Part shown: piece after piece, positions 1-6,689 of the stretch | Layout of the letters: every line of letters begins with the position of its first letter | Numbering within the stretch: the stretch's first letter is position 1 | DNA from: a virus | Virus record (IMG/VR): IMGVR_UViG_3300047462_000737 | Location: 1 to 38,287 of that record | Length of the DNA: 38,287 nt | Direction: 5' to 3' (one strand) | Notes under the pieces: model-generated | What the model was told of the DNA's origin: nothing | Databases searched by the model: none | The model's input: the letters and a program-made list of their open reading frames with translations, nothing else | Made by a program: the position numbers and the translations under genes

Positions 1-399
1 ATGAATCATTCATACTCCCCCGGTGCCGCGATCTCATCCGGTGCCATCGGCACCGCCGATCTTCTGGACCTCACGCGCTCCCATCGAACCTCCGCGTTCT
101 CCAAAACCGAATCGCCAGAACCCCGCCTCCTCCGTGGCCGCCCGCTCGGTTCCCAGTTCCTCGTCCGTAAGGTCAAGTTCGTTGACAAGGGCCACATCAT
201 CACGCCAGAGAACGCTCATCGCGATACCGGCGAGGCCGATGTCATCGCCATCGGTTCCAAGGTCGAGGAGATCCAACCCGGCGACCGGGTGACGATCCGC
301 AAGTACAGCGGGGTGGGATCAGAATTTTCCCACGATGGCGACACCTACCTGGTCATCGACGCCAACGAAGTCCTGCTCGTTCTCCCGGACGAATTCTAA
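1..399 (+). CDS. GroES-like co-chaperonin (phage-encoded)
   Basis: 132 aa. Residues about 45-131 read as a GroES fold: a mobile-loop-like stretch (VDKGHIITPE, about 61-70), then GDRV (94-97), KYSG (101-104) and a C-terminal strand pattern DGDTYLVIDANEVLLVL that matches the end of bacterial GroES. Known family role: a heptameric lid on GroEL; phages such as T4 (gp31) use their own version to fold capsid protein with host GroEL. The loop keeps the hydrophobic I-I-x-P pattern used for GroEL contact, so an active partner is plausible (inference). About 40 N-terminal residues rich in Ser, Thr and Ala have no GroES counterpart. The window begins on this ATG, so upstream signals cannot be seen and the true start could be internal. 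The stop is followed at once by the ATG of the next gene, suggesting co-translation with the Acb2-like gene. Confidence 0.8.
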   Translation: MNHSYSPGAAISSGAIGTADLLDLTRSHRTSAFSKTESPEPRLLRGRPLGSQFLVRKVKFVDKGHIITPENAHRDTGEADVIAIGSKVEEIQPGDRVTIRKYSGVGSEFSHDGDTYLVIDANEVLLVLPDEF

Positions 400-618
400 A
401 TGGACGCCACCAAAATATCCGGCTACCGGGACCTCACCGCCGACGAAATCAAGCTGATCAACGTGACCAAAGAAAACGCCGCGTTAGTCGGTGAACTCTG
501 TGACGGCATCACCGCTATGCCGGACACGGACAAACGCTGGACAGCGATAGCGAAGACCCAGCTACAGCAGGGGTTCATGGCTCTGGTCAGAGCGATAGCA
601 AAACCGGAGGGGTTCTAA
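400..618 (+). CDS. Acb2/Tad1-like hairpin protein (predicted cyclic-nucleotide sponge)
   Basis: 72 aa, all predicted helical. The N-terminal GYRDLTADEIKLIN and the C-terminal RWTAIAKTQLQQGFMALVRA followed by IAKP are the hallmark of the Acb2/Tad1 hairpin family, which includes T4 Vs.4 and Acb2 of Pseudomonas phages. Known role of characterised members: a small hexameric sponge that binds cyclic di- and trinucleotide signals of CBASS, and in some cases the gcADPR signal of Thoeris, so that the defence effector is not switched on. The ATG follows the GroES stop with no gap, and the stop is followed at once by the endolysin ATG; both junctions read TTCTAAATG. No domain beyond the hairpin is present and the length fits the family. 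Which ligand it binds cannot be told from sequence. The family assignment is by memory of the conserved C-terminal signature, not by a search. Confidence 0.8.
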   Translation: MDATKISGYRDLTADEIKLINVTKENAALVGELCDGITAMPDTDKRWTAIAKTQLQQGFMALVRAIAKPEGF

Positions 619-1128
619 ATGCGAAGACTCGAACAACAGGCAATCAATTTGATGGATCTTCTAGACAAGACGGCACCGCCGAAACTGAAGCTGTCGTCCG
701 CTGGTGCCGATCTGATCCACGGCGAGGAGTCGTGCCGCCTCACCGCTTACCAGGACCCCGGTGGCGTGTGGACTATTGGATGGGGCCGTGCTCATGGCGT
801 CCAGCCGGGTCAGACGTGTAGCCAGGATCAGGCGGATCAGTGGTTCCGGGAAGACGTGGCGGAGTTTGAACGAATGGTGAACGCATCGCTACGGGTGCCT
901 GTGTCCCAGCGTCAATTCGACGCTCTGGTTTCGCTGACCTATAACGGCGGCCTGAAGCACGATCTCTTTGCAGCGATCAACAGCGGCGAGTCCCAGCTAA
1001 TCATCACCGGACAGTGGATGCGATGGTGCAAAGACCATTTAGGCGAGATGCTGGACGGGTTGGTCCATCGCCGGATGAATGAGGTCAGAAGCTTCTTCAG
1101 TGACCCGTGGCCTTACCCGGTACCTTAA
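619..1128 (+). CDS. Endolysin, GH24 lysozyme (T4/P22/R21 type)
   Basis: 169 aa. Muramidase that cleaves the N-acetylmuramic acid to N-acetylglucosamine bond of peptidoglycan at the end of infection. The GH24 core starts near residue 28 with HGEESCRLTAYQDPGGVWTI, giving the catalytic triad E37-D46-T52 by alignment with the family pattern EGxRLxAYxDxxGxxTIGxG. It continues with FDALVSLTYNGG, another family landmark. The usual GYGHT reads GWGRA here, so the common His after the second Gly is replaced by Arg. There is no signal peptide or N-terminal anchor, so export should depend on a holin. About 27 N-terminal residues precede the core. It sits third in the + strand cluster and is followed 48 bases later by a small membrane protein that is the natural holin candidate. 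Confidence 0.93.
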   Translation: MRRLEQQAINLMDLLDKTAPPKLKLSSAGADLIHGEESCRLTAYQDPGGVWTIGWGRAHGVQPGQTCSQDQADQWFREDVAEFERMVNASLRVPVSQRQFDALVSLTYNGGLKHDLFAAINSGESQLIITGQWMRWCKDHLGEMLDGLVHRRMNEVRSFFSDPWPYPVP

Positions 1129-1176
1129 AAACTGTATCGGGTTCCCGGCCCTTTGCGATGGAGGGACAATAGAACC

Positions 1177-1350
1177 ATGTTCTTCTTCATGGTCTGGTTC
1201 TGGGATAAGTTAGCCGAACTGATCGGCGGTTATGAACCCGCCGAAACGAAATGGACGGAAATCCCGTGTAGCCTGGAAACCGCCATTAACCTTGCCGTCG
1301 TCCCGCTTTCATTGCTGGCATTGGCCGGTCTCATCTACTCCCGCTACTGA
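1177..1350 (+). CDS. Small membrane protein, holin or lysis-accessory candidate
   Basis: 57 aa from the ATG at 1177; GGAGGG lies 11 bases upstream (1160-1165). A TTG at 1153 in the same frame would add eight residues but has no better ribosome site. The protein has a short aromatic N-terminal stretch (MFFFMVWFW), a charged middle, and one clear transmembrane segment near the C-terminus (INLAVVPLSLLALAGLIY), ending SRY. Its place directly after the endolysin makes a lysis role (holin or holin-like) the best guess, but one clear membrane span and no family match leave this open. Its stop overlaps the end of the convergent 1344-3533 gene by seven bases. Confidence 0.55.
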   Translation: MFFFMVWFWDKLAELIGGYEPAETKWTEIPCSLETAINLAVVPLSLLALAGLIYSRY

Positions 1351-3533
1351 TCCTCGTCCTTTTCCAACCCCAAACGCTTCATCAGTTCTTCATCGGTTTC
1401 CGGTTTCGCTGCTTTAGCCGCCGGTGCCTTAACCACGGGTGCCGCTTTCGGTTCCGCGTCCAGGCCCAGGCGTTTCATGACATCGGCGTCTGATTCCACA
1501 GCGGAACTACCCGCCGCTGGTGTCACCGTTGGCACCTTCACCACCGGCTGATCAGCTTTCTCACTCACCGTCCCCAGCGGAGCCGCCAACATCGACGGAA
1601 TGACGAGGCCGGGTGCCTGAATCTTCGGTTTCGGCGTCATTAAACTTTCCACCACCCGTGAGCTGTTCATCATCTTTGACAGTCCCGCTGTAAGCGAAGG
1701 TTCCGCTACGCCAGCACCGAGACCAGCGGCGACCATCTCCGGGGACCCATGAAATAGTCCCGCCGCCGCCGTTCCCAATCCCTTTAATGCGGCACTGCCT
1801 TCTAATACTCGCTGGACCACTTTACCGGACCCGGATGGATTACTGTCTGCATAGACAACCCGGCTTGTTCTCGCGAGGTCCTGAAGATTCTTGATCTGGT
1901 CATCCGGCAGTACACCGGCAAGCTGTTCCGCTGGCGTCCGGCCTAAGCGTGTCGCCAGACCCTTCAGATCGTACTCACCACCAGCGGGGGAGATCAGCCG
2001 GTTCACGGCCTGACGCTGTAATTGGGCATTTAAGGCATCATTGCCTGTGTAGGCCATGGCCTGATTAAACTGTCTTACCCGTTCCGGCTTCAATCCCGCC
2101 AGACTATTCGCCGTCGTCAGGCCGTCCGGGGATCGAACCAGGTGATAAAAGGGACTGGTCAGATCGTCGTATTCCTTCGCTTGCCTAAACAAGTCGTTAG
2201 CGTCCCGGAAATTCTGAAGCTGATCTGGTGTGAGTCCAGCGGAACCTTCCGTCATCGCATTATCGGTAGCAGCGGCGAGTTGCTTCAGCCATCCCTCGGA
2301 CCGTGACCCGGCGATGTCCGGTGATCGGTAAGCGGTCATGAGATCGGAACGAAGCTTCTGGAGATCAGACCATGTATCCGCTGCTTTAGCGGTGGAGAGC
2401 ATCTCATACGGTTTACCAGCGGCGTCCAGGACAGCGGACACGTTCGGTTTCGCCGCTTTCGTCCCCCCAGCGAGATCCTTGGCGATGGACCACGCTTGTC
2501 CAGCCCCGCCTTTCAATAACTCCGGGTGATTCTGGTAGTACGCTTGATTGTCGTCGATGATCCGCTGAGCCGTCTCCCGGACTCCAGAGGCGTCCGGCTG
2601 TGTGTCACCCACGTCGCTGGTCAGCTTGTCAAACAACTCCCCGGACTTATCCATCAGCCCCTTCTGGTGTGCTTTTAACGCTGCCTGGGCCGCATTACCA
2701 AAGTCTTCGCGGCTCATCGCCGTTGGCGACGCCGCATTATGGGTATCCTCTGCCCACCGTTGTAATGCCTCGATGTTATTGGCCGCGTTCTCTTCATAGG
2801 CATTCGACCCGATCAAGGAATGTTCAGTGACTTTCTTGACCATCTTGGGGACGATAGCTTTCCCGCCCGTAGCCTGAGACGCATCGAGGTTGACCCCGTT
2901 GTCTCTAGCAGTCTCATAGAGTTCACGCGGGGAAACGCCTAACGCCGGGATCTTCTTATTCAGCGTCCCCTCGGACGCGATCATCCCTTTGAGATCGGGC
3001 AATATGTCGCCGACATGCTTGATAAGTTCCGGCGTTGATGCCGCTGCCATTGCCAGATTAGGCAATGACTCCCCGGCGTTCTCCGCCGCGTCGCCGCTGT
3101 CCTTAGCGTTGATCGCTCTGTAGATGGACGGCACCGCCTGACCCGCACTGATAGCGGGAATAGCGAGTCTGGCCACAGCGGGTAACGCCGTGGCGACTCC
3201 CTTCAAGGCTGGGGTTGTCAGCATCGTGGTCATCACCGATGACGGTGTGGTCATCCCCGCCACCGCCTTTAACGCACCATGCAGCGTATGTCCCGCCGTG
3301 GTCTTCGGATCATGGACCATAAGGTCCAGCGGCAGGAGTTCATTGCTATGTTCTGTGTAGCCGGGATCACCGGGGTCCTCGGTCGGGTGTATGCCAATGG
3401 CATTGGCCAATGTCGGATGAGCACGGGTGAGATTCTGGCCGATGACGCTGTTGGAAAGCATCCGCTGGAGATTGTCCCAGAACGTGGGTGATGCCGGTCC
3501 TATCGTTGGACCGCTGGTGCTAGGCGTCGGCAT
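1344..3533 (-). CDS. Large internal virion (DNA-ejection) protein candidate, gp16-like position
   Basis: 729 aa; last gene of the structural block. I do not recognise a catalytic domain: no lytic transglycosylase signature is evident. The N-terminal third is rich in Ala, Pro and small residues with a hydrophobic patch around 115-135 (LKGVATALPAVARLAIPAI) that could insert into a membrane. The middle (about 200-560) is helical and rich in Gln, Ala, Asp and Leu, as in proteins that line an ejection channel. The C-terminus carries a duplicated motif, DADVMKRLGLD and DEELMKRLGLE, separated by an Ala-Lys-Pro linker. Its position after two other Ala-rich proteins, downstream of the tail nozzle, corresponds to T7 gp14-gp15-gp16 or P22 gp7-gp20-gp16. 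The role is therefore an inference from synteny and composition. Its start overlaps the stop of the preceding gene by one base. Confidence 0.6.
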   Translation of the reverse strand: MPTPSTSGPTIGPASPTFWDNLQRMLSNSVIGQNLTRAHPTLANAIGIHPTEDPGDPGYTEHSNELLPLDLMVHDPKTTAGHTLHGALKAVAGMTTPSSVMTTMLTTPALKGVATALPAVARLAIPAISAGQAVPSIYRAINAKDSGDAAENAGESLPNLAMAAASTPELIKHVGDILPDLKGMIASEGTLNKKIPALGVSPRELYETARDNGVNLDASQATGGKAIVPKMVKKVTEHSLIGSNAYEENAANNIEALQRWAEDTHNAASPTAMSREDFGNAAQAALKAHQKGLMDKSGELFDKLTSDVGDTQPDASGVRETAQRIIDDNQAYYQNHPELLKGGAGQAWSIAKDLAGGTKAAKPNVSAVLDAAGKPYEMLSTAKAADTWSDLQKLRSDLMTAYRSPDIAGSRSEGWLKQLAAATDNAMTEGSAGLTPDQLQNFRDANDLFRQAKEYDDLTSPFYHLVRSPDGLTTANSLAGLKPERVRQFNQAMAYTGNDALNAQLQRQAVNRLISPAGGEYDLKGLATRLGRTPAEQLAGVLPDDQIKNLQDLARTSRVVYADSNPSGSGKVVQRVLEGSAALKGLGTAAAGLFHGSPEMVAAGLGAGVAEPSLTAGLSKMMNSSRVVESLMTPKPKIQAPGLVIPSMLAAPLGTVSEKADQPVVKVPTVTPAAGSSAVESDADVMKRLGLDAEPKAAPVVKAPAAKAAKPETDEELMKRLGLEKDEDQ

Positions 3534-5149
3534 TATTGGACCACCTTCCCGCCCGCTGCCAATACAGCGGCGAGTTTGTCAGGCGTGACGCTGACGACGG
3601 TGCCGCCGCGTAGCTGGACGCGGGTCTTGCCGCCGCTCTGAGTGTTACCACTGGTCTGAGCCGTGCCTCCTGTACTGGAAGTCGGCGTGATCGTGAACCC
3701 GCCAGACGGAGCACCATGGACGGTGCCTCGATCCTTGAATATCTGAGCCGACTCCTCGGCTTGATGCAGAGTCGAATTCAAGTTCGCCGGGTCGAATCTC
3801 GGATTGGTCAAGTCTTGAAGATCCTTCATGACATATTCGCCCCTCGCACCAAACATAGCGGCCTGATGCTCCGCCACGGTAGCCGCTGCTGCCCGGTACA
3901 TCGCTATGTCCGGGTCATCGTTGCCTATCGCGTTCTTCATCGCTGTGATGCGTCCGGCACCCGTCCCAAATAGATCAGGCCGTCTCGCGATCACATCCCG
4001 CATATTGCCAATGCTGTGTAACACGCTAGTGGCCCAGTCACCCGCCCGACGTTCGCCGCCCGTAGGTTGCGGGTTGTAATGGGAATCTTCAGCGAAACCT
4101 AACCTATCCGTGGCCAGACGCAAGTTCTCACGCATGAATTCGGTACGGTCCTGCTCCGCCTTGATGCGGGCGACGATAGCCTGATTTTGCAAGCTGTTGG
4201 GATCACCCTGGATCTTGGTTTTGAGATCGTCTAGTCTCGCTTCTGAAGCTTTTAACGCCACTGTCGCTTGATCCACCAGTGCCTTCGCCGCCATCTGGCG
4301 GCCTTGTTTCGATGCCGGGTCAAATTCAGTCTTAGGCAATCCCGTAGCCTCGTCGATCACGGGTTTACCATCCGGCCCCACCACGATCTTGTTTCCCTTC
4401 GCTATGGCATCCGCTGTGATCTTTGCGTACTTCTCTTTTCTGTCCGCATCCGCTTTATTGGCCGCGTCCTGAATCTTCTGAAGGGCGTTGGCGTTCTTAT
4501 CTTCAGCCTCTTGTGGTGCCAGTGATGCGTTATTCGCGGCTATCTGAGCCGCGATGTTGGCCGTGGCACCGGTCGCCCGCTGCTGAGCATCCGTTGCCTC
4601 TCGTTCAGCTTGTTCGACGGCTATCGTGTGATGCCACGGAGTACCCGGTATCTGGGCCATGACTTCCGGTGCGATAGCGGACCCGGCTGCATTCAATACA
4701 TGAAGGCCAACTGTCCCGGCCCGAGCGAGAGCACGAAGGAACGGGTTCTGGATATTGGCCTCGCGAGACCATAACGTATCGAGACCCGGCTTAGATGATT
4801 CCACGGATGCGGCCTTTGACGATGCCGCTTTAGCGGCTAAGTCCTCTGGCGTCTGGCCAACGGTCTGATATGGTTCACCGCTAGTGTCCAACTTGGGTAT
4901 CTTGATAGCGGGTGCGATATCGCCGGGTGCTGTGATTCGTGGTGCTGCCGGTGCTTCGGGTGCTGGTGCCGGGGTTGAATTCTCCGCTGGTGGAATGGAT
5001 AGAGCCAACGGATTCCCCGCTGGTGCGGGCGCAGGCGTACCGGCCAAGCCTTGAGCTAGCAAGCTTGGAGGCGGTGGCGGTGGCTGGAAGGCCGTGTAAT
5101 TCGCTAAGAACTTGCTGACGGCATCCTGATCTACTTGAGTGTCTGGCAT
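3533..5149 (-). CDS. Internal virion (DNA-ejection) protein candidate, gp15-like position
   Basis: 538 aa. The N-terminal 90 residues are Pro/Ala-rich with a run of six prolines (QPPPPPPSLL). Residues about 165-345 are strongly helical and rich in Ala, Gln, Lys and Glu, probably coiled coil. A less repetitive domain follows (about 350-470), then a Gly/Thr/Ser-rich linker and a small C-terminal beta-like element (KTRVQLRGGTVVSVTPDKLAAVLAAGGKVV). No enzyme motif is visible. Composition and place between a small Ala-rich protein and the 729 aa protein suggest the middle member of a three-protein ejection set (inference). The start ATG is preceded by TAAGGACC, in which AAGGA can act as the ribosome site and TAA is the stop of the previous gene. 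Confidence 0.6.
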   Translation of the reverse strand: MPDTQVDQDAVSKFLANYTAFQPPPPPPSLLAQGLAGTPAPAPAGNPLALSIPPAENSTPAPAPEAPAAPRITAPGDIAPAIKIPKLDTSGEPYQTVGQTPEDLAAKAASSKAASVESSKPGLDTLWSREANIQNPFLRALARAGTVGLHVLNAAGSAIAPEVMAQIPGTPWHHTIAVEQAEREATDAQQRATGATANIAAQIAANNASLAPQEAEDKNANALQKIQDAANKADADRKEKYAKITADAIAKGNKIVVGPDGKPVIDEATGLPKTEFDPASKQGRQMAAKALVDQATVALKASEARLDDLKTKIQGDPNSLQNQAIVARIKAEQDRTEFMRENLRLATDRLGFAEDSHYNPQPTGGERRAGDWATSVLHSIGNMRDVIARRPDLFGTGAGRITAMKNAIGNDDPDIAMYRAAAATVAEHQAAMFGARGEYVMKDLQDLTNPRFDPANLNSTLHQAEESAQIFKDRGTVHGAPSGGFTITPTSSTGGTAQTSGNTQSGGKTRVQLRGGTVVSVTPDKLAAVLAAGGKVVQ

Positions 5150-5158
5150 TGATGGTCC

Positions 5159-5710
5159 TTAGTGGTGGCTAGCGTACCCGGTCGCGATGCTCGTAGCGTC
5201 TTGCAGCGGAGCCATCCAATTCGATGCCGACTGCTGGTTAGCGTTGGTCAGTTGGCCGATAGCGGCGTTGGACAGTCCGAGGGAGGAGAGCACCGCCTGA
5301 GTATTGGTGTTGTACAAGTTGCTCAGGCCAGATGCCGCATCAGCTTGACGCTGATTGGCTAAGTTTGTTGAGGCGGTGTCCACTCCCAGGGCGTTGGTGG
5401 ACTGTTGCTTCATCGCGTTCCTCGCGACATCATCAGCCGTGGACGCTACGCCAGCGGCGTTACGGTCCCGTGCCGCCATTAGGTTGCCGGTGCCGAATGC
5501 AGCGGCCTCGCTGCCTCCGAGTGATTGACTGGACGATGTAAGCATCTCAGCGGCCTGGGCCGGAGTGTAGCCCTGAGGGTTGGTCAAATTACGCTGATAA
5601 TACGGCGTAATCGCAGCGGAGTCGGCACCAGCGGCGGTGCCGTAGCCGGTGGCCCGGTTATTCGCTGCCGTGACGTTATTTTGTGCGTCTGTTGAAGCCT
5701 GCCTGGACAT
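5159..5710 (-). CDS. Small Ala/Asn/Gln-rich virion protein, gp14/gp7-like position
   Basis: 183 aa, exceptionally rich in Ala, Asn, Gln, Ser and Thr and poor in Leu, Lys and charged residues. It is predicted to be mostly helical, with segments such as AEMLTSSSQSLGGSEAAAFG and LSNAAIGQLTNANQQSASNW. No recognised domain. Such small, polar, Ala-rich proteins are typical of the first of the ejected internal proteins in podoviruses (T7 gp14, P22 gp7), and this gene sits at the head of the trio. The function is inferred from composition and order only. AAAGGAG lies a few bases before the ATG, overlapping the end of the short spacer from the GNAT-like gene, whose stop begins at 5712. Confidence 0.55.
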   Translation of the reverse strand: MSRQASTDAQNNVTAANNRATGYGTAAGADSAAITPYYQRNLTNPQGYTPAQAAEMLTSSSQSLGGSEAAAFGTGNLMAARDRNAAGVASTADDVARNAMKQQSTNALGVDTASTNLANQRQADAASGLSNLYNTNTQAVLSSLGLSNAAIGQLTNANQQSASNWMAPLQDATSIATGYASHH

Positions 5711-5711
5711 T

Positions 5712-6107
5712 CTAAAACTCCTTTAAAAAGCTGGTCCAAGCGGACCGCATCCACCCGAACTGTTTAACTAATCTCTTCATCCCGAACCGTTCCACCAACT
5801 CCGGCGTGATCCAACAGTGAGCGTCCGTATACCCGAACCGCTTCAACCTCGCTATCACCCGGTCATGCAGCATGGCGAAACCGGAAAACCGCCATTTGGG
5901 AGTCCTCCATTTCTGATCCATCAGAAGGTAGGTCTCAACCGTCCTCCGGCAACATATAGCCATTACGGGGATGTCGTTGTCATCCGCGAGAACTTCCACG
6001 TAAAAAGTGGGCGACTCCAGATCTGGAAGAGGATACTCGCTTCCCATTTCCCGGTGTAGATCACGCAAAGTTCCAACATCGTCCGGCCTCATCTCCCTAA
6101 CTATCAC
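5712..6107 (-). CDS. GNAT-fold protein, T7 gp13-like position
   Basis: 131 aa. It opens with MIVREMRPDDVGTLRDLHRE, the usual first strand and helix of GNAT acetyltransferases, and continues with an alternating alpha/beta pattern. It lacks a clear Q/RxxGxG/A acetyl-CoA loop; the region FAMLHDRVIARLKRFGYTDAHC is where that helix would lie, so catalytic activity is doubtful. GNAT-like proteins without obvious acetyl-CoA motifs are common next to podovirus tail genes and correspond to T7 gp13. The start is GTG at 6107, six bases after the recurring GGTCCTGAG motif (6114-6122), which itself abuts the TAA of the previous gene. An internal ATG 15 bases downstream has AGGGAG directly against it, too close for a good ribosome site. 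Confidence 0.65.
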   Translation of the reverse strand: MIVREMRPDDVGTLRDLHREMGSEYPLPDLESPTFYVEVLADDNDIPVMAICCRRTVETYLLMDQKWRTPKWRFSGFAMLHDRVIARLKRFGYTDAHCWITPELVERFGMKRLVKQFGWMRSAWTSFLKEF

Positions 6108-6113
6108 TGATGT

Positions 6114-6122
6114 CTCAGGACC
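6114..6122 (-). promoter_or_regulatory. Start-associated motif, copy 1
   Basis: GGTCCTGAG on the - strand, directly after the TAA of the 6123-6689 gene and six bases (ACATCA) before the GTG at 6107. No classical GGAGG is present at the right distance. Confidence 0.7.
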
Positions 6123-6689
6123 TTATAACGATGGAGTTCGGCCATCCGGCCCCAGTCTCATCGACGCCGTGCCAGATCCCTGACCACCGGACTGGCCGTC
6201 ACAGCTTGTGGCACCGCTGCCGGTTGAAGGTAGCCACGCCGGACCCGCCACGCCGCCAGGGTTGACCATGGTCGGCACCTTCCCGCCATGAACGATAGGC
6301 GTGGATGCCGGACCTCCCGGATATTGCGAGTAACCACGGACATAAATCGGTGAGGCTGATCCTACCGTCTGCCGGAATGTCCGGGATGGTCCAAGGTGAA
6401 AGACGTGGGGCTGGTCAAAGGACGATGTGGTGGATGTCTCGATGTAATAGTTGACCGACTTGTGAACAGGTGCCGTCCCGTCCGATAGCTGGACATGGAC
6501 GATCCCATCAGCAGCGGCTACCTGGATGCCGGAGACGGGAGGCGGAGCAGAGACGGCCTGTCCGCTGGGATGCACTCCGGTGGCCGTGGATATGTTGGTC
6601 AGTGCATCCTGGACATCTGTCAGGCAGGCACCAAGCTGGGAATCCCGCTGGATAATGGTTTGAAGATGCTTGAGGATCGGCTTAGGCAT
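6123..6689 (-). CDS. Small virion protein with beta-sandwich domain (tail accessory)
   Basis: 188 aa. Residues 1-40 are helical (LKHLQTIIQRDSQLG, VQDALTNIS) and may form a short coiled coil. Residues about 48-130 have the strand pattern of a fibronectin-III-like fold, from PPPVSGIQV through NYYIETSTTSSF to PIYVRGYSQYPGGPASTP. The last 50 residues are Gly/Ser/Pro-rich and look disordered. No enzymatic motif is seen. It starts one base inside the end of the nozzle gene and lies between nozzle and GNAT-like genes, so it is probably a minor tail or decoration protein. A counterpart of the P22 tail needle is possible by position but is not supported by sequence. Confidence 0.5.
   Translation of the reverse strand: MPKPILKHLQTIIQRDSQLGACLTDVQDALTNISTATGVHPSGQAVSAPPPVSGIQVAAADGIVHVQLSDGTAPVHKSVNYYIETSTTSSFDQPHVFHLGPSRTFRQTVGSASPIYVRGYSQYPGGPASTPIVHGGKVPTMVNPGGVAGPAWLPSTGSGATSCDGQSGGQGSGTASMRLGPDGRTPSL

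Noticed and set aside
1877-1884. GGTCCTGA on the + strand inside the 1344-3533 gene
   Set aside because: It differs from the motif at the ninth base, points against the gene direction, and no start follows; treated as chance.
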